From NCBI GenBank assembly GCA_002928395.1, contig PEQZ01000011.1:1-41802 (forward strand): DNA of 41,802 nt. Reading direction: 5' to 3'. Origin of the DNA: Hyphomicrobium sp. (lineage in GTDB: Bacteria; Pseudomonadota; Alphaproteobacteria; Rhizobiales; Hyphomicrobiaceae). The notes beneath the pieces are model-generated. The model was given only the letters and a program-made list of their open reading frames with translations. It searched no databases and was not told the DNA's origin. The position numbers and the translations under genes were made by a program. Each line of letters begins with the position of its first letter. The first letter of the stretch is position 1. Below, piece after piece: positions 34,878 to 41,802 of this stretch.

Positions 34878-35519
34878 ATGGCCGACGTAAAGAGCCTTCT
34901 GAAAAAGCTCGAGCACCACGGCGAGCAGGCGCTGTTCGCTACGCGCTGGCTTCTGGCGCCGTTCTACCTCGGGCTCGGGGTCTCGATCATCGTGCTGCTG
35001 TTGAAGTTCATGGCGGAGCTTTTTCACCTCGTCACGCACGCGTTTTCTTCGACCGAGAGCGAGGTGATCCTCGGCGTTCTGGCGCTGGTCGATCTCGCGC
35101 TGACCGGATCGCTGCTGATTATCGTGATCTTCTCAGGCTACGAGAATTTCGTGTCGAAGATCGACCACAGCAATCACAAGGACTGGCCGGAGTGGATGGG
35201 CACCATCGACTTCGCTGCGCTCAAACTGAAGCTCTTGTCGTCAATTGTCGCCATCTCCGCGATCCAGCTTTTGAAGAAGTTCATGGTCATCGAAAAGGTC
35301 GGCGAGCGCGAGATCTTCTGGCTGGTGGTCATCCACATCGTGTTCGTGGTGTCGAGCGTGCTGCTGGCGCTATCGGATCGCATTGCGGGGCACGGCACCG
35401 GTCACGCCCCCCAAGCGCCGGTCAGCGGCCACGGGCCCGGATCGCACGCGGGCGGCACTTCGGCGGCGGCAGTACCCGATCTCTCGAAGGACGCAGCCGC
35501 GAGCGGCAAGCATCCGTGA
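34878..35519 (+). CDS. UPF0114 (YqhA-like) membrane protein
   Basis: The 213-residue product starts MADVKSLLKKLEHHGEQALF; an upstream frame from 34836 is not needed. Family marks are FATRWLLAPFYLGLGVSIIVLLLKF, ALVDLALTGSLLIIVIFSGYENFVSKID and EWMGTIDFAALKLKLLSSIVAISAIQLLK, with four membrane helices in total. The tail is His/Gly-rich and specific to this protein. Function is unknown for the family. It lies 114 bases after the third transpeptidase and is convergent with the carbamoyltransferase. Confidence 0.9.
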   Translation: MADVKSLLKKLEHHGEQALFATRWLLAPFYLGLGVSIIVLLLKFMAELFHLVTHAFSSTESEVILGVLALVDLALTGSLLIIVIFSGYENFVSKIDHSNHKDWPEWMGTIDFAALKLKLLSSIVAISAIQLLKKFMVIEKVGEREIFWLVVIHIVFVVSSVLLALSDRIAGHGTGHAPQAPVSGHGPGSHAGGTSAAAVPDLSKDAAASGKHP

Positions 35520-35539
35520 GGGAGTGGGCCCAGAGTCAT

Positions 35540-35558
35540 CCTGGCATTTAATGCCGGG
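35540..35558. terminator. Small hairpin between convergent genes
   Basis: GGCATT and AATGCC flank a single-base centre, and flanking CC/GG extends the stem. It lies in the 126-base gap between the convergent UPF0114 gene and the carbamoyltransferase. The loop is too tight as drawn and no T-run follows directly, so this is a weak candidate. Confidence 0.3.
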
Positions 35559-35645
35559 ACGCCGTTTTCCGAGACGTTTTGGGCAGCGGATCGTTGAATC
35601 CGATCGCGGTCACACGGACCGGGATGATGCTCGTGAGGGCGCCCC

Positions 35646-37394
35646 TCACACCCGTGCGAAACCGGCTTCGGCCTTGTCGATGGCCTGAGGGTTGCGGTCG
35701 GAAACGTAGTAATCGCCCATCACCAGCACGTCCATGCCGGTGCGCAGAAAACAGGAGATGGCTTCGGCAGGCGTCGAGACGATGGGCTCCTGGCGGTTGA
35801 AGCTCGTGTTGAGCAGCACCGGCACGCCGGTCAGTTTTCCGAACGCTTCGATAATGCCGTAGTAGCGGGGGTTGGCGGCTCGCGCGACGGTCTGGATGCG
35901 CCCGGTGCCATCGGCGTGGACGGCAGCCGGGATCAGGTGCGCCTTCTCCGGACGAATGCATGGTGCCATGGTCATGAACGGGTCCGGCTGATCGATGAAG
36001 AAGAACTCCGACGCACGCTCGATGAGCACAGCGGGTGCGAAGGGCCGGAAGCTCTCGCGTTGCTTGATCTTGGCATTGATGACATCGCGCATCGACGCCT
36101 TGCGCGGATCGGCGAGGATGGAGCGGTTGCCGAGCGCACGCGGACCCATCTCGAACCGACCCTGAAACCACCCGACGATCTTGCCATCCGCCAAATCGGC
36201 TGCAACACGCGAGAGCAAACTGGTTTCAGTCAGGCGTTCGGCAACAATACCGGCTGCCGCCATCGCCTTCTCGATCTCAGAGGCAGAGTATTCGAGACCA
36301 TAAAACGCATGTGTGAGCTCAAAGCCGCGGTCGTGGCCGAGTGTCTGATGATAGTGCCAGAGCGCGGCCCCGAGCGGTGCCCCGGTGTCGGACGCACAGG
36401 GCGGCACCCAGATCGTCTCGACGTCGGTCAACTCGAGAATGCGGGCATTGGCCACGCAGTTGAGTGCGACACCCCCGGCGAGCACGAGTTTCCTCGTACC
36501 GATCGTCTTGGTGAGGTGACGCACGATGTGCAGGATCGTCTCCTCGGTCACTTTCTGCAGGGCGAAGGCGACCGCGCGGTGACGGTCTTCGAGCGGAGTG
36601 CCGGCCGCGCGGGCGGGACCGAAGGCCTCGTAGAACTTGCGCTTGAACGGGCGGAGCTGGCCGAACCGGTCGTAGCTGAAATAGTCCATGTTGACTGCGT
36701 AGGTGCCGTCCGGATGCAACCGGATGCAATCACGGAAACGATCGACGTAGGTGTCGTCGCCGAACGCCGCCAGCGCCATCACCTTGCCCTCGTCCGAAAA
36801 CCCGCCGAAGCCGAGGTATTCGGTGATGAGCGTGTAGACCATACCGATCGAGTTGAAGAACGACGAGCGCCACCGGCGCGTCAGCTTGGCGCCGTTGCCG
36901 ACATAGATGCTGGTGGCAGCATCGTCGCCGTAGCCGTCCATCACCAGCACGGTTGCGTCGTCGAAGGGTGACACGAAGTACATTGCGGCATGTGAATTAT
37001 GGTGGCCGACGTTGACGATCGGCGGCAACGTGTCGACGCCAAAGTTCTGTTTGAACTTGCGGCGGATAACGCGATCGAGCAGCACGACCTCGTTCTTCTG
37101 GGGAGTGTGGGCCCGGGGCGACAGCAGCGCAAGGCTCGACGGGAATTTGGCCATGAGCGCCTTGAACGCGCTGGCCTGTAGTGCCCGCTGATCCCAAGGC
37201 ATTACCATCACATCAATGCTGGCCAGCCCTTCCGCGCGTTGACCAAGCGCGGCAGTGATTGCGCGCGTGGGAAAGGCCAACGTCTTCTTGACGCGGTTGA
37301 GCCGTTCCTCCTCGAGGACGAGGTCTGGTTTGCCGTTGTCAAGAATAGCGAGACCGCTGTCGTGGGTCGAACCAACGATACCAAGGATGCGCAC
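35646..37394 (-). CDS. NodU/CmcH-family carbamoyltransferase
   Basis: The 582-residue product is translated from a GTG (MRILGIVGSTHDSGLAIL). It has an N-terminal Kae1-like domain with the metal and carbamoyl-adenylate site (EERLNRVK, VNVGHHNSHAAMYF with the His cluster, VLVMDGYGDDAAT, FSDEGKVMALAAFG and KLVLAGGVALNC). The C-terminal domain of the TobZ type starts near GRFEMGPRALGNRSILADPR and ends with LNTSFNRQEPIV. These enzymes use carbamoyl phosphate and ATP to O-carbamoylate a hydroxyl on a sugar, Nod factor, antibiotic or polysaccharide. The substrate cannot be told: no biosynthetic cluster lies around it, only secA upstream (48 bases) on the same strand. Confidence 0.92.
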   Translation of the reverse strand: MRILGIVGSTHDSGLAILDNGKPDLVLEEERLNRVKKTLAFPTRAITAALGQRAEGLASIDVMVMPWDQRALQASAFKALMAKFPSSLALLSPRAHTPQKNEVVLLDRVIRRKFKQNFGVDTLPPIVNVGHHNSHAAMYFVSPFDDATVLVMDGYGDDAATSIYVGNGAKLTRRWRSSFFNSIGMVYTLITEYLGFGGFSDEGKVMALAAFGDDTYVDRFRDCIRLHPDGTYAVNMDYFSYDRFGQLRPFKRKFYEAFGPARAAGTPLEDRHRAVAFALQKVTEETILHIVRHLTKTIGTRKLVLAGGVALNCVANARILELTDVETIWVPPCASDTGAPLGAALWHYHQTLGHDRGFELTHAFYGLEYSASEIEKAMAAAGIVAERLTETSLLSRVAADLADGKIVGWFQGRFEMGPRALGNRSILADPRKASMRDVINAKIKQRESFRPFAPAVLIERASEFFFIDQPDPFMTMAPCIRPEKAHLIPAAVHADGTGRIQTVARAANPRYYGIIEAFGKLTGVPVLLNTSFNRQEPIVSTPAEAISCFLRTGMDVLVMGDYYVSDRNPQAIDKAEAGFARV

Positions 37395-37442
37395 GTGCCG
37401 TTAACCTTCCCTTTTCGGATCGGCCAAGCGCCAGGATTACCG

Positions 37443-40409
37443 TTAGTCGTGCTTGCCGTGACAGTGCTTGTACTTCTTCCCTGAGCCACAGGGACAGACC
37501 GCATTGCGGGAAACCTTACCCCAGGTTGCAGGATCAACCGGATCGACGCCGCCTGGGGCCTTGCGGGTCTGCAGCGGCGCGCGGCGATCGGGCTCCGTGC
37601 GGGGGCGGCCGCTGGCGGCGATGGCGGCATCCACCATGGCCAACTCGCGCGCAATCTCGGGCGGGATTTCCTGGGTGCCGGCGAACTCATCGAGGCCGGT
37701 GGTTGCGTCGACGTGGTGGGCTTCCATCGGCGGCAGTTCAGCAGGCTGCAGAATGGAAGGGTCTTCTCCGCCGGTCAACTCGACATGCATGAGCTGACCG
37801 GTGGTGGCCTCGCGCAGCTTGCCGAGCAAGGCCTCGAACAGGACAAAGGCTTCCGACTTGTACTCGTTCAATGGATCTCGCTGGCCGTAGGCGCGGAAGC
37901 CAATGACTTGACGAAGGTGCTCGAGCGTCACGATGTGCTCGCGCCAGAGATGGTCGAGTGTTTGTAAAAGCACCATCTTCTCGATTTGCCGATAGAGCTC
38001 AGGGCCCATCTCGTCTGCCTTGGCCGAGGCCTTCCCGTCGACCTTGGCCAACAACCGATCGAGGATCTCCTGGTCGGCAATGCCTTCCTCGGCGGCCCAC
38101 TGCTCGATGTCGAGTTCGAGGCCGAAAATATTACTGATCGCCTCCTTGAGGCCTGCGGCATCCCACTGCTCGGCGTAGGCCTTCTCGGGGATGTGGCGGG
38201 TCACGAGTTCGCGCACTACCTGATGGCGCAGGTCCTTGATCGTGTCGGAAACGTCGTCCTCGGCCATGATGTCGATACGCTGGTCGAAGATGACCTTGCG
38301 TTGATCGTTCATCACGTCGTCGTACTTCAGGATTTGTTTTCGGATATCGAAGTTGCGCTGCTCGACCTTCTTCTGCGCCATCTCCAGCGACTTGTTCATC
38401 CACGGATGGATGATGGCTTCGCCCTCCTTGAGGCCGAGCGTCTGCAAAACGCTGTCCATGCGCTCCGAGCCAAAGATGCGCATCAGGTCGTCGTCGATGG
38501 CGAGATAGAATTTCGAGCGGCCTGGGTCGCCCTGGCGGCCGGCGCGTCCGCGCAGCTGGTTGTCGATGCGGCGGCTTTCGTGGCGTTCGGTGCCGATGAC
38601 GCACAGTCCGCCGGCATCGAGGGCGGCCTGCTTTTTCTCAGCGACGTCGGCTTCGATCTCGGCGCGCATCTTGGCGATCGCCGCATCGTCGGGCGCACGA
38701 CCCGATTCGTCTTCAGTGCGCAGCCAGTCCTTCAACCGGAATTCGACGTTGCCGCCGAGCTGGATGTCGGTCCCGCGACCAGCCATGTTGGTGGCGATGG
38801 TGATGGCCGCCGGCACGCCCGCCTGGGCCACGATGGTCGCTTCCTGCTCATGGAAACGCGCGTTCAAGACCTTGTGCGGAACCGGGTCCGTGTTCGACTT
38901 GATATCGGCGCCGACGCTGGTCATGTAGGCGGCGATTTCGGTGAGGTAGGCTTTCAATTCGCCGTCGCGGCCATCCTTGAGGCCGGCGGCCTGCTCCGAT
39001 AGCTTCTGGCCGAGCGTTTTGATGTAGTCGCGGTCTTTCAAAAGCGCAGACAGTTGCTCTGACTTCTCGATCGAGGTGGTGCCGACGAGAGCGGGCTGGC
39101 CGCGGCGGGAGCAGTCGGCGATCGTCGTTACGATGGCTGCGTACTTTTCCTTCTGCGTCCGGTAGATCTCGTCGTCCTCGTCGACGCGGCCAACGGGCTG
39201 GTTGGTCGGGATCTCGATGACGTCGAGACCGTAGATGTCCATGAACTCGCTGGCTTCGGTCGATGCCGTGCCCGTCATGCCGCCGAGCTTGTCGTAAAGC
39301 CGGAAGTAGTTTTGAAAGGTGATAGAGGCCAGCGTTTGGTTCTCGGGCTGGATCTCGACACGCTCCTTGGCCTCGAGCGCCTGATGCAAACCTTCCGAAT
39401 AGCGGCGGCCCGGCATCATGCGGCCGGTGAACTCGTCGATGATGACGACCTGGTTTGATTTGACGATGTAGTCCTTGTCGCGCTGGAACAGCCGGTTTGC
39501 CTTCAAGGCCTGGTTGACGTGATGGACGATGGTCACGTTCTCGATGTCGTAAAGAGACCCCTTCATGACACCCGCGGCTTCGAGAAGGCGCTCCATCTTT
39601 TCGTTGCCGACCTCGGTCAACGAAACCTGCCGCTGTTTCTCGTCGAGTTCGATGTCCTCCGGCTCGAGGTTCGGCATCAGGCTGTCGACGGCCAAATAGA
39701 GATCGGCGCGGTCCTCGACCGGGCCCGAAATGATGAGCGGCGTGCGCGCCTCGTCGATGAGGATCGAATCCACCTCGTCGACGATCGAGAAGAAATGGCC
39801 GCGCTGGACCATGTCGTCCTTGCGCATCTTCATATTGTCGCGCAGGTAGTCGAAGCCCAACTCGTTGTTGGTGCCGTAGGTCACATCGCAGGCGTACTGC
39901 GCCTTGCGCTCCTCGTCGGGGAGATCATGGACGATGCAGCCGACCGTAAGCCCCAGGAACCGGTAGACCTTCCCCATCCACTCGGCGTCGCGCTTGGCGA
40001 GGTAGTCGTTGACCGTGACCACGTGCACGCCGCGACCCGTCAACGCATTGAGATAGACGGGCAGCGTGGCGACCAGCGTCTTGCCTTCGCCGGTCTTCAT
40101 CTCTGCGATGTTGCCCTGGTGGAGCACCATGCCACCGATCAGCTGCACGTCGAAGTGGCGCTGGCCGAGTGCACGCTTTGCGCCTTCGCGCACGGTGGCA
40201 AAGGCCGGCACCAAGAGCGAATCGAGCGTCGCACCGTCGGCAACCTGCTGGCGGAACATCGCGGTCCGCGCCCGGAGTTCGCCGTCCGATAGCGACGCGA
40301 CCTCCGCCTCCATGGCGTTGATCGCTTCGACCCTTGGGCGGTAGACCTTGATCCGGCGTTCGTTGGACGAGCCGAATAGCTTCGATGCAAGGCCACCGAG
40401 AGAGAGCAT
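37443..40409 (-). CDS. secA: Preprotein translocase ATPase SecA
   Basis: The 988-residue product starts at the ATG with GAGGAA upstream ([21 protein letters not shown]); the frame runs 81 codons further without homology. It drives proteins through SecYEG by ATP hydrolysis. Motifs are Walker A MKTGEGKT (104-111), the DEAD-type [51 protein letters not shown] and the C-terminal zinc-binding SEC-C tail [17 protein letters not shown] for SecB binding. It is slightly longer than E. coli SecA (901) and typical for alphaproteobacteria. It is divergent from the parvulin-type gene, a familiar rhizobial arrangement. Confidence 0.97.
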   Translation of the reverse strand: MLSLGGLASKLFGSSNERRIKVYRPRVEAINAMEAEVASLSDGELRARTAMFRQQVADGATLDSLLVPAFATVREGAKRALGQRHFDVQLIGGMVLHQGNIAEMKTGEGKTLVATLPVYLNALTGRGVHVVTVNDYLAKRDAEWMGKVYRFLGLTVGCIVHDLPDEERKAQYACDVTYGTNNELGFDYLRDNMKMRKDDMVQRGHFFSIVDEVDSILIDEARTPLIISGPVEDRADLYLAVDSLMPNLEPEDIELDEKQRQVSLTEVGNEKMERLLEAAGVMKGSLYDIENVTIVHHVNQALKANRLFQRDKDYIVKSNQVVIIDEFTGRMMPGRRYSEGLHQALEAKERVEIQPENQTLASITFQNYFRLYDKLGGMTGTASTEASEFMDIYGLDVIEIPTNQPVGRVDEDDEIYRTQKEKYAAIVTTIADCSRRGQPALVGTTSIEKSEQLSALLKDRDYIKTLGQKLSEQAAGLKDGRDGELKAYLTEIAAYMTSVGADIKSNTDPVPHKVLNARFHEQEATIVAQAGVPAAITIATNMAGRGTDIQLGGNVEFRLKDWLRTEDESGRAPDDAAIAKMRAEIEADVAEKKQAALDAGGLCVIGTERHESRRIDNQLRGRAGRQGDPGRSKFYLAIDDDLMRIFGSERMDSVLQTLGLKEGEAIIHPWMNKSLEMAQKKVEQRNFDIRKQILKYDDVMNDQRKVIFDQRIDIMAEDDVSDTIKDLRHQVVRELVTRHIPEKAYAEQWDAAGLKEAISNIFGLELDIEQWAAEEGIADQEILDRLLAKVDGKASAKADEMGPELYRQIEKMVLLQTLDHLWREHIVTLEHLRQVIGFRAYGQRDPLNEYKSEAFVLFEALLGKLREATTGQLMHVELTGGEDPSILQPAELPPMEAHHVDATTGLDEFAGTQEIPPEIARELAMVDAAIAASGRPRTEPDRRAPLQTRKAPGGVDPVDPATWGKVSRNAVCPCGSGKKYKHCHGKHD

Positions 40410-40864
40410 CAGAAGAATTCCTCGATTAGGGGGTCGGCCCGCACGGTGGTTGACCGTCTGTGGCAGACCCTGGCAAATTTGGTTTTCGGCGCGAGCGTGC
40501 AGCGTTGGAGTGCCGAAGGCCTCGCGTGGGGGGTCTCGACCGATCGAGATCGCGAACCCTGGGCAAAACACTTGGACGACCTTCGCTCGGCCCAATTCGA
40601 GGCAGAGATAAGAACCGCACCCCAGGATTGTCAACGCGTTCTCAAGTCCCATGGTCGTGATCGGGTCACCCGCGGGCAGGTCTTTGACAAGGTCGACCTT
40701 GGGGTTCGACGTGGCGAATTGTTAACTTGGCAGGTGCGGAGGGGGTGGTCTATCTAGCGCCCGTCTGTCCAGGTTTCGGCTTGGACCGGCTTTAAACCAT
40801 GCCTGTTCGGTTGCCCCTTACCATCAAACTCGGCCAAAACCTCGGGCCAAAAACGTTGGGAACG
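40410..40864. promoter_or_regulatory. Divergent secA / isomerase control region
   Basis: This 455-base gap contains no convincing gene on either strand. A perfect 12-bp palindrome AAGGTCGACCTT lies at 40689-40700, partly overlapped upstream by TTGACA (40683-40688), and could be an operator at a promoter. GTTAAC follows at about 40725. An in-frame ATG at 40799 could extend the isomerase by 22 residues. Confidence 0.4.
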
Positions 40865-41802
40865 ATGATCGTGATCCACAATGCCCGCAATCTGATTGCA
40901 GTGAGCGCCTTGGCCTTGGCCTTGGCCAGCGGCTGGAGCTTGACAGCGGCGGCTCAGGACAAGGCCGCAACTGGCGAGAAGGTGATCGCCAAGGTCAACG
41001 GCAAATCGCTGACGGACGCCGATGTGGGTCGCGCAGAAAGCGAGATCGGCAACGATCTCGGCAACCTTCCCGATGGCCAGAAACGTCGAGCACTTATCGA
41101 GTTTCTGATCGAGAATCAGATCTTCGCCGACGCCGCCGAGGAGCAGAAGCTGGGCGCGGGTGTCAACTTCGAAGAGCGGATGCAATATTATCGCCGCCGG
41201 GCACTGCGGGATGCCTATTTCGAGAAGAACATTCGCGACCAGGTCAGCGATGGCGCCGCCAGGACGTTCTTTGAGGATCAGATCAAGGGCTTGAAGCCGG
41301 ACGAGGAGGTTCAGGCGCGTCATATTCTGGTCGACACCGAGCAAAAAGCCAAAGATATCGCCGAGAAGTTGAAGGCCGGTGGTGATTTCCTGGCACTGGC
41401 GAAGGAGAATTCCAAGGACCCGGGGTCGAAAGACGACGGCGGAATGCTCGGCTACTTCAGTCGTGGACAAATGGTACCGCAGTTCGAGGACGCCGCGTTC
41501 GCGCTCAAAAAAGGCGACATCTCCAAACCCGTCCAGAGCCAGTTCGGCTGGCACGTGATCAAGCTCGAGGATCGCCGCGAGAAAAAGCTGCCGACTTTCG
41601 ACGAAGTCAAGGACCGGATCCTGGCCTCGATGATTTATCGCAAGGCACAGACCGTTGCTGGAGATCTTAGGGCCAAGGCCAAGGTCGAATACCTGGACCC
41701 TGAGATCAAAAAGCAGGTCGAGGAGCAGGAAAAGCAGGCCGACGCCCAGAAAAAGGCGCTCGAAGAACAAATCAAGAAGCAGATCGAAACCCAGGAAGCT
41801 GC
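40865..41802 (+). CDS. Parvulin-type peptidyl-prolyl isomerase (partial)
   Basis: At least 312 residues; the gene continues beyond the window. A signal peptide (NLIAVSALALALASGWSLTAAAQ) is followed by a SurA/PrsA-like N-terminal domain (KVIAKVNGKSLTDADVGRAE) and a rotamase domain (about 155-240) with QARHILVDTEQ, DFLALAKENSKDPGSKDDGG, LGYFSRGQMVPQFEDAAF and FGWHVIKLEDRR. A Gln/Lys/Glu-rich coiled tail begins near 285. It acts in the periplasm, helping exported or outer-membrane proteins fold. It is divergent from secA; in rhizobia argJ usually follows, outside this window. GGGA precedes the chosen ATG. Confidence 0.9.
   Translation, partial: MIVIHNARNLIAVSALALALASGWSLTAAAQDKAATGEKVIAKVNGKSLTDADVGRAESEIGNDLGNLPDGQKRRALIEFLIENQIFADAAEEQKLGAGVNFEERMQYYRRRALRDAYFEKNIRDQVSDGAARTFFEDQIKGLKPDEEVQARHILVDTEQKAKDIAEKLKAGGDFLALAKENSKDPGSKDDGGMLGYFSRGQMVPQFEDAAFALKKGDISKPVQSQFGWHVIKLEDRREKKLPTFDEVKDRILASMIYRKAQTVAGDLRAKAKVEYLDPEIKKQVEEQEKQADAQKKALEEQIKKQIETQEA

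Noticed and set aside
40754-41770. Minus-strand open frame of 338 residues at the right edge
   Set aside because: It is antisense to the parvulin-type gene, whose frame is open to the window end and carries clear family motifs.
1-41802. tRNA, rRNA, prophage or insertion-sequence genes
   Set aside because: I looked for tRNA-like arms, transposase and phage motifs on both strands and found none that I could support.

Overview
The window is a GC-rich stretch of ordinary chromosome from an alphaproteobacterium, most likely of the order Hyphomicrobiales (Rhizobiales). I base this on gene families and gene order: an aerobic-type cobS/cobT cobaltochelatase next to a J-domain gene and a divergent bolA; an OtpR/CenR-type response regulator followed by a cyclic-nucleotide-binding protein; aroK-aroB; xerD followed by accA; a parvulin-type isomerase divergent from secA; and two full matches to the CtrA cell-cycle consensus TTAA-N7-TTAAC. 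No rRNA, tRNA, CRISPR array, prophage or insertion sequence was recognised. The species cannot be named from sequence alone.

Layout. 1-9459: a long inverted repeat, a DUF1176 protein, a UbiH-type flavin monooxygenase, divergent tesB, the nitrogen pair glnK-amtB with a terminator, a signal-less L,D-transpeptidase, a CenR/OtpR-like regulator with its cyclic-nucleotide partner, and lolA. 9460-14695 (minus strand): hisA, a frameshifted class I/II aminotransferase, ftsK (with an unusual pentapeptide-repeat linker) and lolA form one cluster. 14696-17069: a small conserved protein, a Cas2-like/SinR-like protein, a non-coding 27-bp tandem repeat and a phytase-like secreted protein. 17066-22037: cobS, a Uma2-type protein, cobT, then the J-domain gene, an 80-residue gene and a 61-bp relic of a second J-domain gene, with divergent bolA. 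22125-25912: a small secreted basic protein, a CorC/CNNM protein, aroB and aroK. 26166-31202 (plus strand): a 48-residue membrane peptide, a 645-residue exported protein, xerD, a ParB-like protein and accA. 31402-35519: three consecutive paralogous YkuD L,D-transpeptidases and a UPF0114 membrane protein. 35646-41802: a NodU/CmcH carbamoyltransferase, secA and, divergent from secA, the start of a parvulin-type peptidyl-prolyl isomerase that runs off the window.

How it fits together. Much of the window concerns the cell envelope and cell cycle: FtsK and XerD (chromosome dimer resolution), LolA (lipoprotein traffic), SecA and a periplasmic isomerase (export), four YkuD enzymes (3-3 peptidoglycan crosslinks) and a CenR-like envelope regulator. 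The two CtrA boxes lie directly upstream of the ParB-like gene and of the first of the three tandem transpeptidases. That suggests cell-cycle timing of a wall-remodelling cluster and of an uncharacterised ParB-like protein, and I regard this as the most interesting lead. Other points for follow-up are the relic J-domain duplication, the aminotransferase frameshift, the orphan Cas2-like protein and the carbamoyltransferase beside secA.
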